In this document: positions 52,828-61,780 of the stretch, one piece after another
Position numbering within the stretch: the stretch's first letter is position 1
Layout: every line of letters begins with the position of its first letter
NCBI RefSeq assembly: GCF_037026715.1
Contig: NZ_JBANCG010000006.1
Location: 62,001-126,000, forward strand
Length of the DNA: 64,000 nucleotides
Origin: Breoghania sp037026715
GTDB lineage: Bacteria > Pseudomonadota > Alphaproteobacteria > Rhizobiales > Stappiaceae
Reading direction: 5' to 3'
Notes under the pieces: model-generated
The model's input: the letters and a program-made list of their open reading frames with translations, nothing else
Database searches by the model: none
What the model was told of the DNA's origin: nothing
Made by a program: the position numbers and the translations under genes

Positions 52828-53526
52828 ATGTCCCGGATGCGTACCGCCATCTACTTCACGCCGCCGCCCGACCACCCGCTCACCCTGGCCGCCTCCCGCT
52901 GGCTTGGCCGCAACGCCTACGGGGATCCGGTTGTCGACGGCCCCTTCCTGAACGGGCTCGCGCCGGAGGAATGGGTCGAACTCACCGCCGCGCCGCGCCG
53001 CTACGGCTTTCACGCCACGCTCAAGGCGCCCTTTTCGCTGGATGTTCACCGCTCCGTCGCAAGTCTCGACAATGCGCTCCAGTCGTGGTGCGCGGAAACC
53101 GCTCCTTTCGTGCTGCCGTCGATGGAGATCCGCCAAATCGGATCATTCTTCGCCCTCGTTCCGGCCGCGCCGAGCGCGGAGTTGCAGAAACTGGCCGGAG
53201 ATGTCGTGCGCGCCTTCGAACCGTTCCGCGCGCCGCTCGACGATGCGGAATTCGCCCGCCGCACCGCGGCTAAGCTGACCAAGTCACAGGTCGAGAACGT
53301 GCGCAAATGGGGCTACCCGTATGTGTTCGACGATTTCCGCTTCCACATGACGCTGACCGGTCCGGTTCGCGAGGGAAGAAGCGCCGAAGTCGTGAAGCTT
53401 CTTGTCCGTCAATTCGCCGGATTCATTGGCAAGCCTATGCCCATCGACGCGCTGACGCTCTTCGTTGAGCCTGCTGCCGGCGCCAATTTCACCGTCTTCT
53501 CCCGCCACGCCCTGCGCGATCCCTGA
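52828..53526 (+). CDS. DUF1045 phosphonate-operon protein, 2H phosphoesterase-like
   Basis: 232 residues of DUF1045 (the TIGR03223-type protein of phn operons). Two H-x-T motifs, H62-A-T64 in FHATLKAPF and H173-M-T175 in FHMTLTGPV, about 110 residues apart, mark a 2H phosphoesterase fold, whose known members open 2',3'- or 1'',2''-cyclic phosphates. C-P lyase yields a ribose 1,2-cyclic phosphate that PhnP normally opens, and no phnP is in this cluster. DUF1045 acting as that cyclic phosphodiesterase is an inference. Start at 52828; ATG 52837 is an alternative. Followed 57 bases on by phnM. Confidence 0.88.
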   Translation: MSRMRTAIYFTPPPDHPLTLAASRWLGRNAYGDPVVDGPFLNGLAPEEWVELTAAPRRYGFHATLKAPFSLDVHRSVASLDNALQSWCAETAPFVLPSMEIRQIGSFFALVPAAPSAELQKLAGDVVRAFEPFRAPLDDAEFARRTAAKLTKSQVENVRKWGYPYVFDDFRFHMTLTGPVREGRSAEVVKLLVRQFAGFIGKPMPIDALTLFVEPAAGANFTVFSRHALRDP

Positions 53527-53582
53527 CCGCCGGAGGCAAGGTTCCGTCCCGTTCGGGCGCAATGTCCCGCAAAGAGGCTCTG

Positions 53583-54722
53583 ATGACCGAAACCGTGTTC
53601 CGCAATGCCCGTCTGGTTCTCCCCGACACCGTGATCCAGGGCGACGTTCTTGTGCGAGACGGGCTGATCGCCGCGATCGATGCCGCGTCTTCCCCGGATC
53701 GGGGAGAGGACATGGCGGGCGACTGGCTGGTGCCGGGGCTCGTCGAGCTTCATACGGATCATCTGGAAAGCCACTACATGCCGCGCCCCAAGGTGCGCTG
53801 GAACGCGCTTGCCTCCGTCCAGGCCCACGACGCCCAGGTCGCAGCCTCCGGCATTACCACGGTGCTCGATGCGCTGCGGGTCGGCATGGACGAGGATTCC
53901 CGGGTCACCTCCGCCGACATGCGGCTTCTGGCCGATGCCATCGAGCACGCCCAGAACGCGGGGCGCCTGCGCGCGGACCACTTCCTGCACCTGCGCTGCG
54001 AGGTCTCCTCGCCGGACGTGATGGAAGGCTTCAAGCTGTTTGAGGCAGACGACCGCGTCCGTCTCGCCTCGCTGATGGATCACACGCCCGGCCAGCGCCA
54101 GTTCGTGAGCCTCGAGGCTTACAAGATCTATTATCAGGGCAAGACCGGCATGTCGGACGACGAGTTCGCAGCCTTTGCCGCCATGCGCCAGTCGCTGGCC
54201 GGCAAGTATTCCGACACCCACCGTGAGCAGATCTCCGCCGTCTGTCACGAGCGCGGCATCGTTCTCGCCTCCCATGACGACGCAACCGACGCCCACGTGG
54301 CCGAAGCCGAGGCCCAGGGTATTGCGGTTGCCGAGTTCCCGACGACGCTGGAAGCCGCCCGCGCTTCGCACAAGGCCGGCCTCAAGGTGCTGATGGGCGC
54401 GCCCAACGTGGTGCGCGGTGGCTCGCATTCGGGCAACGTGTCCGCCCGCACGCTCGCGGAGGAAGGCTTGCTGGATGTGCTCTCTTCCGACTACATCCCG
54501 TTCTCGCTGATCCAGGGCGCCTTCATGCTGGCGGAAAATGTCGACGGCGTTTCGCTGAACCAGGCGATCAACATGGTCACCAAGGCGCCGGCCGAGGCGG
54601 TTGGTCTCACCGACCGCGGCGCGATCGAGGTCGGCCGCCGCGCCGATCTGGTGCGCGTCTTTACCGAGGAGGAGGTGCCCGTGGTGCGCTCCGTCTGGCG
54701 CGAAGGCGTGCGGGTGTCCTGA
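53583..54722 (+). CDS. phnM: Alpha-D-ribose 1-methylphosphonate 5-triphosphate diphosphatase PhnM
   Basis: 379 residues of the amidohydrolase superfamily. The first metal motif is LHTDHLESH with H57, D59/H60 and H64; later sites include DHTPGQRQF, SHDDATDAH and the terminal DVLSSDYIPFSLIQ aspartate. It removes pyrophosphate from the ribosyl phosphonate triphosphate before PhnJ acts. ATG 53583 follows GAGG at spacing 5; an upstream in-frame start at 53562 is less likely. The stop overlaps the phnN start as TGATG. Confidence 0.95.
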   Translation: MTETVFRNARLVLPDTVIQGDVLVRDGLIAAIDAASSPDRGEDMAGDWLVPGLVELHTDHLESHYMPRPKVRWNALASVQAHDAQVAASGITTVLDALRVGMDEDSRVTSADMRLLADAIEHAQNAGRLRADHFLHLRCEVSSPDVMEGFKLFEADDRVRLASLMDHTPGQRQFVSLEAYKIYYQGKTGMSDDEFAAFAAMRQSLAGKYSDTHREQISAVCHERGIVLASHDDATDAHVAEAEAQGIAVAEFPTTLEAARASHKAGLKVLMGAPNVVRGGSHSGNVSARTLAEEGLLDVLSSDYIPFSLIQGAFMLAENVDGVSLNQAINMVTKAPAEAVGLTDRGAIEVGRRADLVRVFTEEEVPVVRSVWREGVRVS

Positions 54723-55330
54723 TGGACATGGCGAAGGCGCGCGACGGCGAGAGCCGCTCCGGTACCGGGCCGATGACGGGCTGCTTCGTCGCCGTCGTCG
54801 GGCCCAGCGGTGTCGGCAAGGACAGCCTCATCGCCTATGCCCGGGAGCGTCTGGCCGGCGATCCGCGCTTCGTCTTCGTGCGCCGGATCGTGACCCGCAT
54901 CGCGGATGCGAGCCTGGAGGACCACGACAGTCTGAGCCCCGCCGAGTTCGATGATGCGCGCGCTTCCGGCCGCTTCGCCCTTGCGTGGCGTGCCCATGAT
55001 CTGGGCTACGCGCTGCCCGGCGAAATCCATCGCGATCTGGCGATTGGCCGGACCGTCATCGCGAACATTTCGCGGGCCAGCATCGAGGTCGCCCGGATGG
55101 AGTTTTCGTTTTGCCGCATCGTTTCAGTTACCGCGCCGCGCGATGTCGTGGCGCGTCGGCTCGCCGCGCGCGGGCGCGAAAGTGCTGCCGAGATCGAGGC
55201 CCGTCTTAACCGTGATCAACCGTGCCCGTCCGGGCCCGGCGTGATCGAGATCGACAATTCCGGCGAACTGGCGGATGCTGGCGCACGTCTGGTTGCCGCC
55301 CTTGAGGAACTGACCGCGTCGCGCGTGTGA
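54722..55330 (+). CDS. phnN: Ribose 1,5-bisphosphate phosphokinase PhnN
   Basis: 202 residues of the guanylate-kinase-like P-loop family. P-loop GPSGVGKDS at residues 27-35; then FVRRIVTR and the LAWRAHDLGYALP segment that PhnN shares with guanylate kinase. It phosphorylates ribose 1,5-bisphosphate to PRPP, closing the C-P lyase route. The first 17 residues are not conserved, so ATG 54773 is an alternative start. Its substrate is exactly the product expected from opening the cyclic phosphate, hence the need for a PhnP activity. Confidence 0.94.
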   Translation: MDMAKARDGESRSGTGPMTGCFVAVVGPSGVGKDSLIAYARERLAGDPRFVFVRRIVTRIADASLEDHDSLSPAEFDDARASGRFALAWRAHDLGYALPGEIHRDLAIGRTVIANISRASIEVARMEFSFCRIVSVTAPRDVVARRLAARGRESAAEIEARLNRDQPCPSGPGVIEIDNSGELADAGARLVAALEELTASRV

Positions 55331-55389
55331 AGGCGATGTGGATATTCGGGCGGTGACGATGTGGGCCGCCAGGCGACGGAGGAGGCGAC

Positions 55390-55968
55390 GTGACCGAAAA
55401 CCCGGGACAGCGTTTCATGTCGGCTGCCGCGCGCAAGGACTGGCCCGTTGCCGAGGCCGCCTTGCGCGATCTCCTGAAGAGCGCCCCGGACAATCCCTCC
55501 CTCCACTACAATCTCGCTCTCGTTCTGCGCAGACGGGAGCGGCATGAGGCCGCGCTTGCGGCCCTGCGCGCCTGCCTCGCGCTGAACCCCTCCCATCGGG
55601 GAGCCCGGTTCGAGGACGCGGCTTGTCTCATGGATCTGGGCCACCTGCGCGCCGCAGAGGCCGCCTTCACGGCCTATCTGGAGGCTTTTCCCGGCGATAC
55701 GGACGCGCACGGCTATCGCGCCCGGCTGCGCCTGCGTCTGGGCGAGCCGCAAAAGGCGCTTGAGGATTGCGAGACGGCACTGAAGGGCAATCCGGAACTC
55801 AGCCTCTCGCGGGCGCAGGCCGTGTGGGATCTCGGCAGCACGGAAGCGGAGGAGGCCATTCTCTGTCCGCTCTATCGCGGTGCGCGGAAGCTCCGTCCGG
55901 CGATCCTCAGGTTGATCGGCTCGGGGCCGAACGGCAGCGTGACGCTGGATTCGGGCGCGCCGAGCTGA
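55390..55968 (+). CDS. TPR-repeat protein at the end of the phn operon
   Basis: 192 residues, starting with GTG 55390 after GGAGGCGAC. At least three TPR-type helical pairs are visible, around residues 12-46, 50-80 and 85-115 (for example PDNPSLHYNLALVLRRRERHEAALAALRACLALNPS). There is no signal peptide, so it is cytoplasmic and probably a protein-binding scaffold. Same strand, 59 bases after phnN, but no known phosphonate role. The end converges on the flavin reductase gene. Confidence 0.75.
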   Translation: MTENPGQRFMSAAARKDWPVAEAALRDLLKSAPDNPSLHYNLALVLRRRERHEAALAALRACLALNPSHRGARFEDAACLMDLGHLRAAEAAFTAYLEAFPGDTDAHGYRARLRLRLGEPQKALEDCETALKGNPELSLSRAQAVWDLGSTEAEEAILCPLYRGARKLRPAILRLIGSGPNGSVTLDSGAPS

Positions 55969-55984
55969 TCCGCGGCCCGTTCGC

Positions 55985-56539
55985 TCAGCTCACCTTCGTG
56001 AACAGTTCCCGGCGTTCGATCACGTCGCCGGCGATCATGAACTCGCCATCGCCCATGTAATGGATGGTCTTGGGATGTTCCATCCCTTCTGCCACGTGCG
56101 CCTTGACGATCTCGAAGATGAAATAGTTGTAGTTCGGCACCATCGCGTCGTCGTAGAGCTTGCACTCGAAGGAGGCGAAGCACTCGTCGATCAGCGGCGC
56201 GGAAACCCTTTCCGCCGGGCTTGCCGTCAGGCCGAACTCGGCGAACTTGTCGACCGCGGTCCCGGTGCAATTGCCGATCTTGGAAACGATGTCGGCCAAT
56301 TCCACCGTCGGCAGGTTGATCACGCACTCGCCCGATTGCCGGATCATCTCGAAACTGTGGTTGCCGGAAGAAATCATGCAGCCCACAAGTGACGGCGCAA
56401 AGGCCAGGATGGAATGCCAGCCGAGCGTCATGATGTTCGACTTGCCGGCATGATGGGAGGAGACCAGCACGACGGGGCCGGGCTCCAGGAAATGGCGGGC
56501 CTCGACGACGGGGAAGTCGTGCTTTTCGGGCCTGGTCAT
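55985..56539 (-). CDS. Flavin reductase-like FMN-binding protein
   Basis: 184 residues from ATG 56539 (AAGGA 6 bases upstream). It has the split-barrel flavoprotein fold of flavin reductases and flavoredoxins: PVVLVSSHHAGKSNIMTLGWHSILAFAPSLVG, SSGNHSFEMIRQSGECVINLP and the C-terminal KTIHYMGDGEFMIAGDVIERR. Such proteins reduce FMN or FAD with NAD(P)H or carry flavin to an oxygenase. No partner oxygenase is adjacent. A 16-base gap separates its end from the convergent TPR gene. Confidence 0.85.
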   Translation of the reverse strand: MTRPEKHDFPVVEARHFLEPGPVVLVSSHHAGKSNIMTLGWHSILAFAPSLVGCMISSGNHSFEMIRQSGECVINLPTVELADIVSKIGNCTGTAVDKFAEFGLTASPAERVSAPLIDECFASFECKLYDDAMVPNYNYFIFEIVKAHVAEGMEHPKTIHYMGDGEFMIAGDVIERRELFTKVS

Positions 56540-56796
56540 CGAAGTTCCTTTCGAACCTGTTCTCCGGCGCGCCCTTAAAAGGCTGTGCGCCATTCGAATT
56601 GGTCCTCCCGTTCCTCCCCGTGATCTGTTGCCTCCCGGCCGTCCCTCCGTGGCCTCTCCTCCAGCTGCGAGCTTATATCATTCAAGGGTACAACTTCCGC
56701 AAGGCAATCTGCCGCATGGGAGCCTGTCGCATGTGCATGGCTCGCCACTTTTCGCTGAGCATGGTTGACGCAGGGTTGCCTGTTTGTGCCTGCCGC

Positions 56797-57441
56797 TCAG
56801 GCTTCCGCATCCGGTTGCCGCATCGGGGCTGCAGCCGCGAAGGCCTCCACCTCCTGCAAGGCATCGAAGATCCGGTTGATCGTCGGATAGGGCGTCATGT
56901 CGACGCCGAAGCGGGCGTTGTTCAGCACCTGCGCGTAAAGGCAGCAATCGGCAAGCCCCGGCGTGTCGCCATGGCAAAAGCGGCCCGTATCTGCGTCTTC
57001 GGCGAGCACTTTTTCCAGCGGCGCGAAGGTTTCCGCCACCCAGTGCCGGAACCAGGCGGCCACGGCCGCCTCGTCGGCGCCGAACTCGGTTTTCAGATGC
57101 GTCAGCACCCGAAGGTTGTTGACCGGATGAACCTCGCAGGCAATCGCGTAGGCGATCGCGCGCACCCGCGCGCGGCCCAGCGGATCGCGCGGCAGGAGCG
57201 GCGGTTCGGGGTGTACCTCATCGAGATACTCCATGATCGCCAGCGATTGCGTGAGAACGGTGCCGTCATCGAGTTCCAGCGCCGGCACGAGCCCCTGCGG
57301 ATTGAGCGCGAGGTAGCGCTGGCTGCGCTGCTCGCCGGCCTTCAGGTGCCAGGGCTGATAGCGGGTGCTGATCCCTTTCAGGTTCAGCGCGGCGCGCAGC
57401 CGGGTCGAGGTCGATGAGCGGAAATAGCTGTGCAGGATCAT
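56797..57441 (-). CDS. maiA: Maleylacetoacetate isomerase-like zeta-class glutathione transferase
   Basis: 214 residues. The N-terminal thioredoxin-like domain carries the zeta GST signature SSTSTRLRAALNLKG with the catalytic serine pair, and the glutathione site includes QGLVPALELDDG and LTQSLAIMEYLDEV. The C-terminal helical domain has the family stretch CEVHPVNNLRVL. It isomerises maleylacetoacetate to fumarylacetoacetate in tyrosine or homogentisate breakdown. No other pathway gene is near, so the physiological substrate is inferred from family alone. Confidence 0.88.
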   Translation of the reverse strand: MILHSYFRSSTSTRLRAALNLKGISTRYQPWHLKAGEQRSQRYLALNPQGLVPALELDDGTVLTQSLAIMEYLDEVHPEPPLLPRDPLGRARVRAIAYAIACEVHPVNNLRVLTHLKTEFGADEAAVAAWFRHWVAETFAPLEKVLAEDADTGRFCHGDTPGLADCCLYAQVLNNARFGVDMTPYPTINRIFDALQEVEAFAAAAPMRQPDAEA

Positions 57442-57500
57442 TCAGGCGTCTCCTCCCGGTGGTTTGCCCGTCGGATCTGCCTATAGCACGCCTTCAGGCT

Positions 57501-58724
57501 TCATGCCTTGAGCGAACCGCGGCGCCACAGTCCCGGTTCGCTCAGCCAGACGACGAGGGCCAGAAGCGGAAGCGCGAAGCCGATCAGTGAGGAAAGCAAC
57601 CAGCCGCCTTGCGCGAACGACCAGCCGCCGATCGCCGAGCCGGCCGCACCCATCAGGAAGAACGAGGCCATGAACACGCCGTTGAGGCGGCTGCGATATT
57701 CCGGGGCGAGCGAGAAGATCTCGCGCTGGCCGAGCGACATGCTCGCCGTCGTGCCGAAATCGACCAGTACGGCGCCGAGGACCAGCAGGGCGAGGGAGAC
57801 GGGGGTGCCGGGCGTCGCCACATGCGGGATCACGAAGGCGAGCGCGCTCACCAGAAAGGCGGCGGCACTCGCCGGTCGCGTCCAGCCGCGATCGGCAATG
57901 CGTCCGGCCACCGGCGCGGCAATCGCACCCGATACGCCGGCCAGCGCAAAAAGCGCGATGGCGCCCTGGCCGAGCCCGAATTCGGGTCCGCTGAGGTAAA
58001 GCGGAATGGCCGTCCAGTAGAGCGAGAACGCGCCGAAGAGACAGCCCTGATAGAAGGCGCGTCGCCGCAGCACCGGTTCCGTCCGCATCAGGCCGAGCAT
58101 GGAGGTGATGAGTTGTCGGTAGGAGAGCCGTGAGGCCGGGCGCCGCCGTGGCAGCGTCGCGATCAGCAAGGCGCCGAGCACGACCATCAATCCCGCCGAC
58201 AGGAAGAAGATCGTGTGCCATGAACCGATTTCGGCGACGAAACTCGCCAGCGGGCGGGCGAGCATGATGCCAAGCATCAGCCCGCTCATGACGTTGCCGA
58301 CGACCTGGCCGCGCACCTCGTCGGGGGCCATGTGCGCCGCGTAGGGCACCAGCACCTGCACCGCCACCGAGCCAAGGCCGATCAGCGCCGCCGCCACGAA
58401 CAGCGTCGCGGCGCCGGGCGCGAGTGCTGCGCCCAGAAGGCCGAGCGTCGCCAGCCCGATCAGCGCCAGCACCAGCTTGCGCGTTTCCACCAGATCGCCG
58501 AGCGGAACGATGAACAGCAGCCCCGCGCCATAGCCGAGCTGGCTCAGCGTGACGACAAGGCCGGTCGCCTTTTCCGAAAGCCCGAGCGAGGCGCTGATCG
58601 GGCCGGCGAGTGGCTGGGCATAATAGATGTTGGCGACAATCAGGCCACACGATGCGGCGAGCAGCAGCGTGATCCAGAAAGAAACGGCCCGCGGGCCGGC
58701 TGCGGGGCAGCTGGTCGAAGACAT
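57501..58724 (-). CDS. Major facilitator superfamily transporter
   Basis: 407 residues with 12 predicted membrane segments. ATG 58724 has GGAG 6 bases upstream. The loop 2-3 motif is LGDLVETRKLVL, matching the GD-x-x-x-R-R MFS A-motif in degenerate form, and QVVGNVMSGLMLGIMLARP resembles the drug-proton antiporter motif C region. It resembles a DHA1-type exporter. The substrate is unknown. Transcription is away from the MBL gene, across a region with long C tracts. Confidence 0.88.
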   Translation of the reverse strand: MSSTSCPAAGPRAVSFWITLLLAASCGLIVANIYYAQPLAGPISASLGLSEKATGLVVTLSQLGYGAGLLFIVPLGDLVETRKLVLALIGLATLGLLGAALAPGAATLFVAAALIGLGSVAVQVLVPYAAHMAPDEVRGQVVGNVMSGLMLGIMLARPLASFVAEIGSWHTIFFLSAGLMVVLGALLIATLPRRRPASRLSYRQLITSMLGLMRTEPVLRRRAFYQGCLFGAFSLYWTAIPLYLSGPEFGLGQGAIALFALAGVSGAIAAPVAGRIADRGWTRPASAAAFLVSALAFVIPHVATPGTPVSLALLVLGAVLVDFGTTASMSLGQREIFSLAPEYRSRLNGVFMASFFLMGAAGSAIGGWSFAQGGWLLSSLIGFALPLLALVVWLSEPGLWRRGSLKA

Positions 58725-58852
58725 GGTGGCTCCGGTGGAACGGGGTGGATGCGGCAACAGGGCGGGAAGGCGCGCGCCGCAAAGGGCCTGTAGAAAGCGT
58801 CCTGCCGCGATTTAGGCAAGGCCCGTCGCCATATCAAGTGCCAAATCCCCAT

Positions 58853-58878
58853 CCCCCCCCCACTGTCAGGCCCCCCCC
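58853..58878. repeat. Two homopolymer C tracts in a divergent promoter region
   Basis: A run of nine C at 58853-58861 and one of eight C at 58871-58878 lie 9 bases apart, in the gap between the MFS and MBL genes. Such tracts are prone to slippage and could also be assembly-sensitive. Confidence 0.7.
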
Positions 58879-58974
58879 GGGCTGCATCGCTTGGCCGTCT
58901 TGCGTGTCCAGCACAGACCTGCTTCAACGGGAAAGGGCGCGCGGCGCCGGAGGAAAACGAGGAAAATCAGATCC

Positions 58975-60564
58975 ATGTCTCTTACCATGCGCTTTTGCGG
59001 AGCGGCCGGGACGGTCACCGGCTCCTGCTACTGGCTGACCACGTCGCAAGCCTCGTTCCTCGTCGATTGCGGCATGTTCCAGGGTAACAAGACGCTACAG
59101 GCGCTGAACTACGAGCCGTTCCCCTTCGAAGCCGCTGAGATCGATTTCGTCCTCCAGACCCACGCCCATATCGATCACTCCGGCCTGCTGCCGAAGCTCT
59201 ATGCGTCGGGTTTTCGCGGCGCCGTCCACATGACGTCCGGCACCCGCGATCTTCTCTCCTTCATGCTCGCCGACAGCGCCTTCATTCAGGAAATGGAGAC
59301 CGAGCAACTCAACCGCCGTAACGCGCGACGTGGACGGCCGCAGGTCGCGCCCGCCTATACGAAGGCGGATGCGGCCGAATGCCTGAGGCTGTTTCGCGCC
59401 GTGGATTACGAACGCTGGGTGGAGGCCTCGCCGGGCATCCGCTTCCGCCTCTGGAACGCGGGCCACATCCTGGGCTCGGCCTCGATTGAGCTGGAGATAT
59501 TGCAGGAGGGGCAGGAAAAGCCGCTGCGCCTGTTGTTCTCCGGCGACATCGGGCCCGACCACAAACTCTTCCATCCCGATCCCGAGGCCTCCAGCGACTT
59601 CGACGATGTCATTTGCGAGTCGACCTATGGTGGCCGTGCGCGAACCCGGCGCAACGAGGAGGAGCGGCGCGAGATCCTCGCGCACGAGGTGCGCGCTGCC
59701 CTTCAGGCGGGCGGTAATCTGCTGATCCCGAGCTTCGCTGTGGAGAGGACGCAGGAACTGCTTGCCGATCTCACGTTGCTGGAACAATCGGGGGCAATAG
59801 ATCACGCTCCCGTCTTTCTCGACTCTCCCCTCGCCATCCGCGCGACCGAGGTCTTCGAGCGTCATGCCCGCGAACTGGAGCATCTGAGCCGTCAGCCGCA
59901 TCTCATCGACAATCCCAACATCCGCTTCACCGAGACGGTGGACGAGAGCAAGGCGATCAACCGCATTCGCGGTGGCGCGATCATTCTGGCGGCAAGCGGC
60001 ATGTGCGATGCTGGCCGCATCCGCCACCATCTCAGGCAACACCTGTGGCGGCCGGATTCGACCGTGCTTCTCGTCGGCTACCAGGCACCAGGCACACTGG
60101 GACGACTGCTGAGTGACGGCGCATCGGAGGTCACGATCCAGGGCGAACCGGTCAAGGTGCGCGCCCGCATCCGGGAGATCGACGTCTATTCCGGTCATGC
60201 CGATCACGGCGAACTGGTCGACTGGATTGGCGACCGCATGCCGATCCGCCAGCTTATCCTCACCCATGGCGATCCCGAGGCGGGCGCCGCCTTGCGCGAG
60301 GCGGTCGTCGCCACCGGCTTTGCGGCGGATCATGTGGTTCTGCCGCAGATCGACGACGTCTTCGATCTGGAAAGCGGGCGATTGGTGCCGGGCGATCGCC
60401 GCAAGGCGCGCCGGGTGGAGCCCGATGTGATCGTGCGGCCCGACTGGCACAACGACGCCGCGCAGCTTCTGCTCGACATTCGCGAGGAGATCGACCGCGC
60501 TGCGGACGACCGGGCCCGCAAAGTGGTGATCCGCCGTCTGAGGCGAGCTCTTGAAGAAAGCTGA
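58975..60564 (+). CDS. MBL-fold metallo-hydrolase with RNA specificity (beta-CASP) domain
   Basis: 529 residues; the ATG at 58975 is preceded by a purine-rich GGAGGAAAACGAGG leader. The N-terminal metallo-beta-lactamase domain has HAHIDHSG, AGHILGS and FSGDIG. The beta-CASP insert shows the A motif CESTYGG with E, the B motif histidine in SFAVERTQ... LDSPLA and the C motif SGHADHGELVDW. This is the family of bacterial RNases J-like and Ysh1-type proteins (COG1236). A nuclease role on RNA is the family expectation, not shown. Confidence 0.93.
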   Translation: MSLTMRFCGAAGTVTGSCYWLTTSQASFLVDCGMFQGNKTLQALNYEPFPFEAAEIDFVLQTHAHIDHSGLLPKLYASGFRGAVHMTSGTRDLLSFMLADSAFIQEMETEQLNRRNARRGRPQVAPAYTKADAAECLRLFRAVDYERWVEASPGIRFRLWNAGHILGSASIELEILQEGQEKPLRLLFSGDIGPDHKLFHPDPEASSDFDDVICESTYGGRARTRRNEEERREILAHEVRAALQAGGNLLIPSFAVERTQELLADLTLLEQSGAIDHAPVFLDSPLAIRATEVFERHARELEHLSRQPHLIDNPNIRFTETVDESKAINRIRGGAIILAASGMCDAGRIRHHLRQHLWRPDSTVLLVGYQAPGTLGRLLSDGASEVTIQGEPVKVRARIREIDVYSGHADHGELVDWIGDRMPIRQLILTHGDPEAGAALREAVVATGFAADHVVLPQIDDVFDLESGRLVPGDRRKARRVEPDVIVRPDWHNDAAQLLLDIREEIDRAADDRARKVVIRRLRRALEES

Positions 60565-60761
60565 TCCCTGATTTCAAGGGCTTACTGCGCAGCATGGGCG
60601 CAAAACGGACGCGCGGACGGGGACGCGGAAGTCCATGTCTTTGGGGCCGGGCCCTTATTGGGCCGCATTCGTCACGCTCCTGTGAGCGGAGCAGGCGATG
60701 CTTTCATTGACTTTGGAAGTGCCGCCGGCACAGTCGATGCATCATGTGTGAAAGGCCCCGT

Positions 60762-61679
60762 ATGACCAAGGCACGGTGGCTCTCGGCGGGCGGCATCAAG
60801 CTCCTCGGCCGCGGCTTTCTCTGCGGTGCCGCTTTCGCCGGCCTGATGCTCGGGCTCACGCCGGCGGACACGGCGGAAACCAAACAGCCGCCTGCGCTGC
60901 CCGGTTGCGGTGTAGATGAACCGTGCCGCGTTCCCGATGGCGAATACCGCGTGCGCATGCCGAAGGGCTGGGACGGGTCTTCCCGCGTCGGCGCGATCCT
61001 GTTTCTGCACGGTTACGGCGGAACCGCCGAGCATGAGATCAACAACAAGGGGCTGATCGCCGCGGCCTCGGAGCTGGATCTCGCCCTCATCGCCCCGCAA
61101 GGGCAGGAGCGTTCATGGTCCTTTCCCGGGCCGTACCGCCAGCAGCGCGACGACCTCGCCTTCATCCGCTCCGTCCTCGACGATACGGTGGCGCGCCATT
61201 CCGTCGATCCCGACCGGATCATGGCCTCGGGCTTTTCCGTCGGCGGATCGATGGTCTGGTACCTTGCCTGCTACATGGGCGACCGGTTTGCCGGCTTCGC
61301 ACCTGTCGCCGGCGCCTTCTGGGAACCTCTGCCCCAGGATTGTCCTGGACCGGAACCCAATCTGTTCCACGTTCACGGAACGCATGACACGGTCGTGCCG
61401 ATGGCGGGGCGGATGATCAGCGATGTCGGTCGTCAGGGCGACGTCCGCAAGGGCTTTGCGCTGTGGGAGGCGAAGGGCGCCTGTACGGACGAGGCATCGG
61501 TAGAATTCGCACCGGAGGGACTGGAGCTCGCCTGCGAGCGGCGCACCGAGTGTGCTGGAAAGACAATAGAGCTCTGCCTGCATTCCGGCGGGCATGTCTT
61601 CAAGACGGCTTGGGTCAGGCGCGCCTGGCAGGAGCTTGCGGCGATCAAGGGCTGGAAAGTGCCAGCCCGCGTCGAATGA
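60762..61679 (+). CDS. Secreted LpqC-type esterase / PHB depolymerase-like hydrolase
   Basis: 305 residues from ATG 60762 (AAAGG upstream); an ATG at 60744 is also in frame. Signal or anchor segment GRGFLCGAAFAGLMLGL, then the alpha/beta-hydrolase fold with oxyanion HGYGG, the nucleophile in GFSVGG (serine), an aspartate in HGTHDTVVP and a late histidine in LHSGGHVF. The family includes feruloyl and acetylxylan esterases and PHB depolymerases. Several cysteines (PGCGVDEPC, ECAGKTIELC) suggest periplasmic disulfides. Substrate unknown. Confidence 0.87.
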   Translation: MTKARWLSAGGIKLLGRGFLCGAAFAGLMLGLTPADTAETKQPPALPGCGVDEPCRVPDGEYRVRMPKGWDGSSRVGAILFLHGYGGTAEHEINNKGLIAAASELDLALIAPQGQERSWSFPGPYRQQRDDLAFIRSVLDDTVARHSVDPDRIMASGFSVGGSMVWYLACYMGDRFAGFAPVAGAFWEPLPQDCPGPEPNLFHVHGTHDTVVPMAGRMISDVGRQGDVRKGFALWEAKGACTDEASVEFAPEGLELACERRTECAGKTIELCLHSGGHVFKTAWVRRAWQELAAIKGWKVPARVE

Positions 61680-61780
61680 GGCGTGCCGGGCGGAGAACGA
61701 AACGACTTGCGCCGGCAGGCGAAGGCTCTCGTTCTCGCTCGAAATCTCCACCTGTCTTGCTTGCCACAAGTGCAGCGGCC

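Noticed and set aside
42491..55968. phnP, phnO or a second phnE in the phosphonate locus
   Set aside because: Every gene in the block is accounted for by another family; none has PhnP, GNAT or a second PhnE signature.
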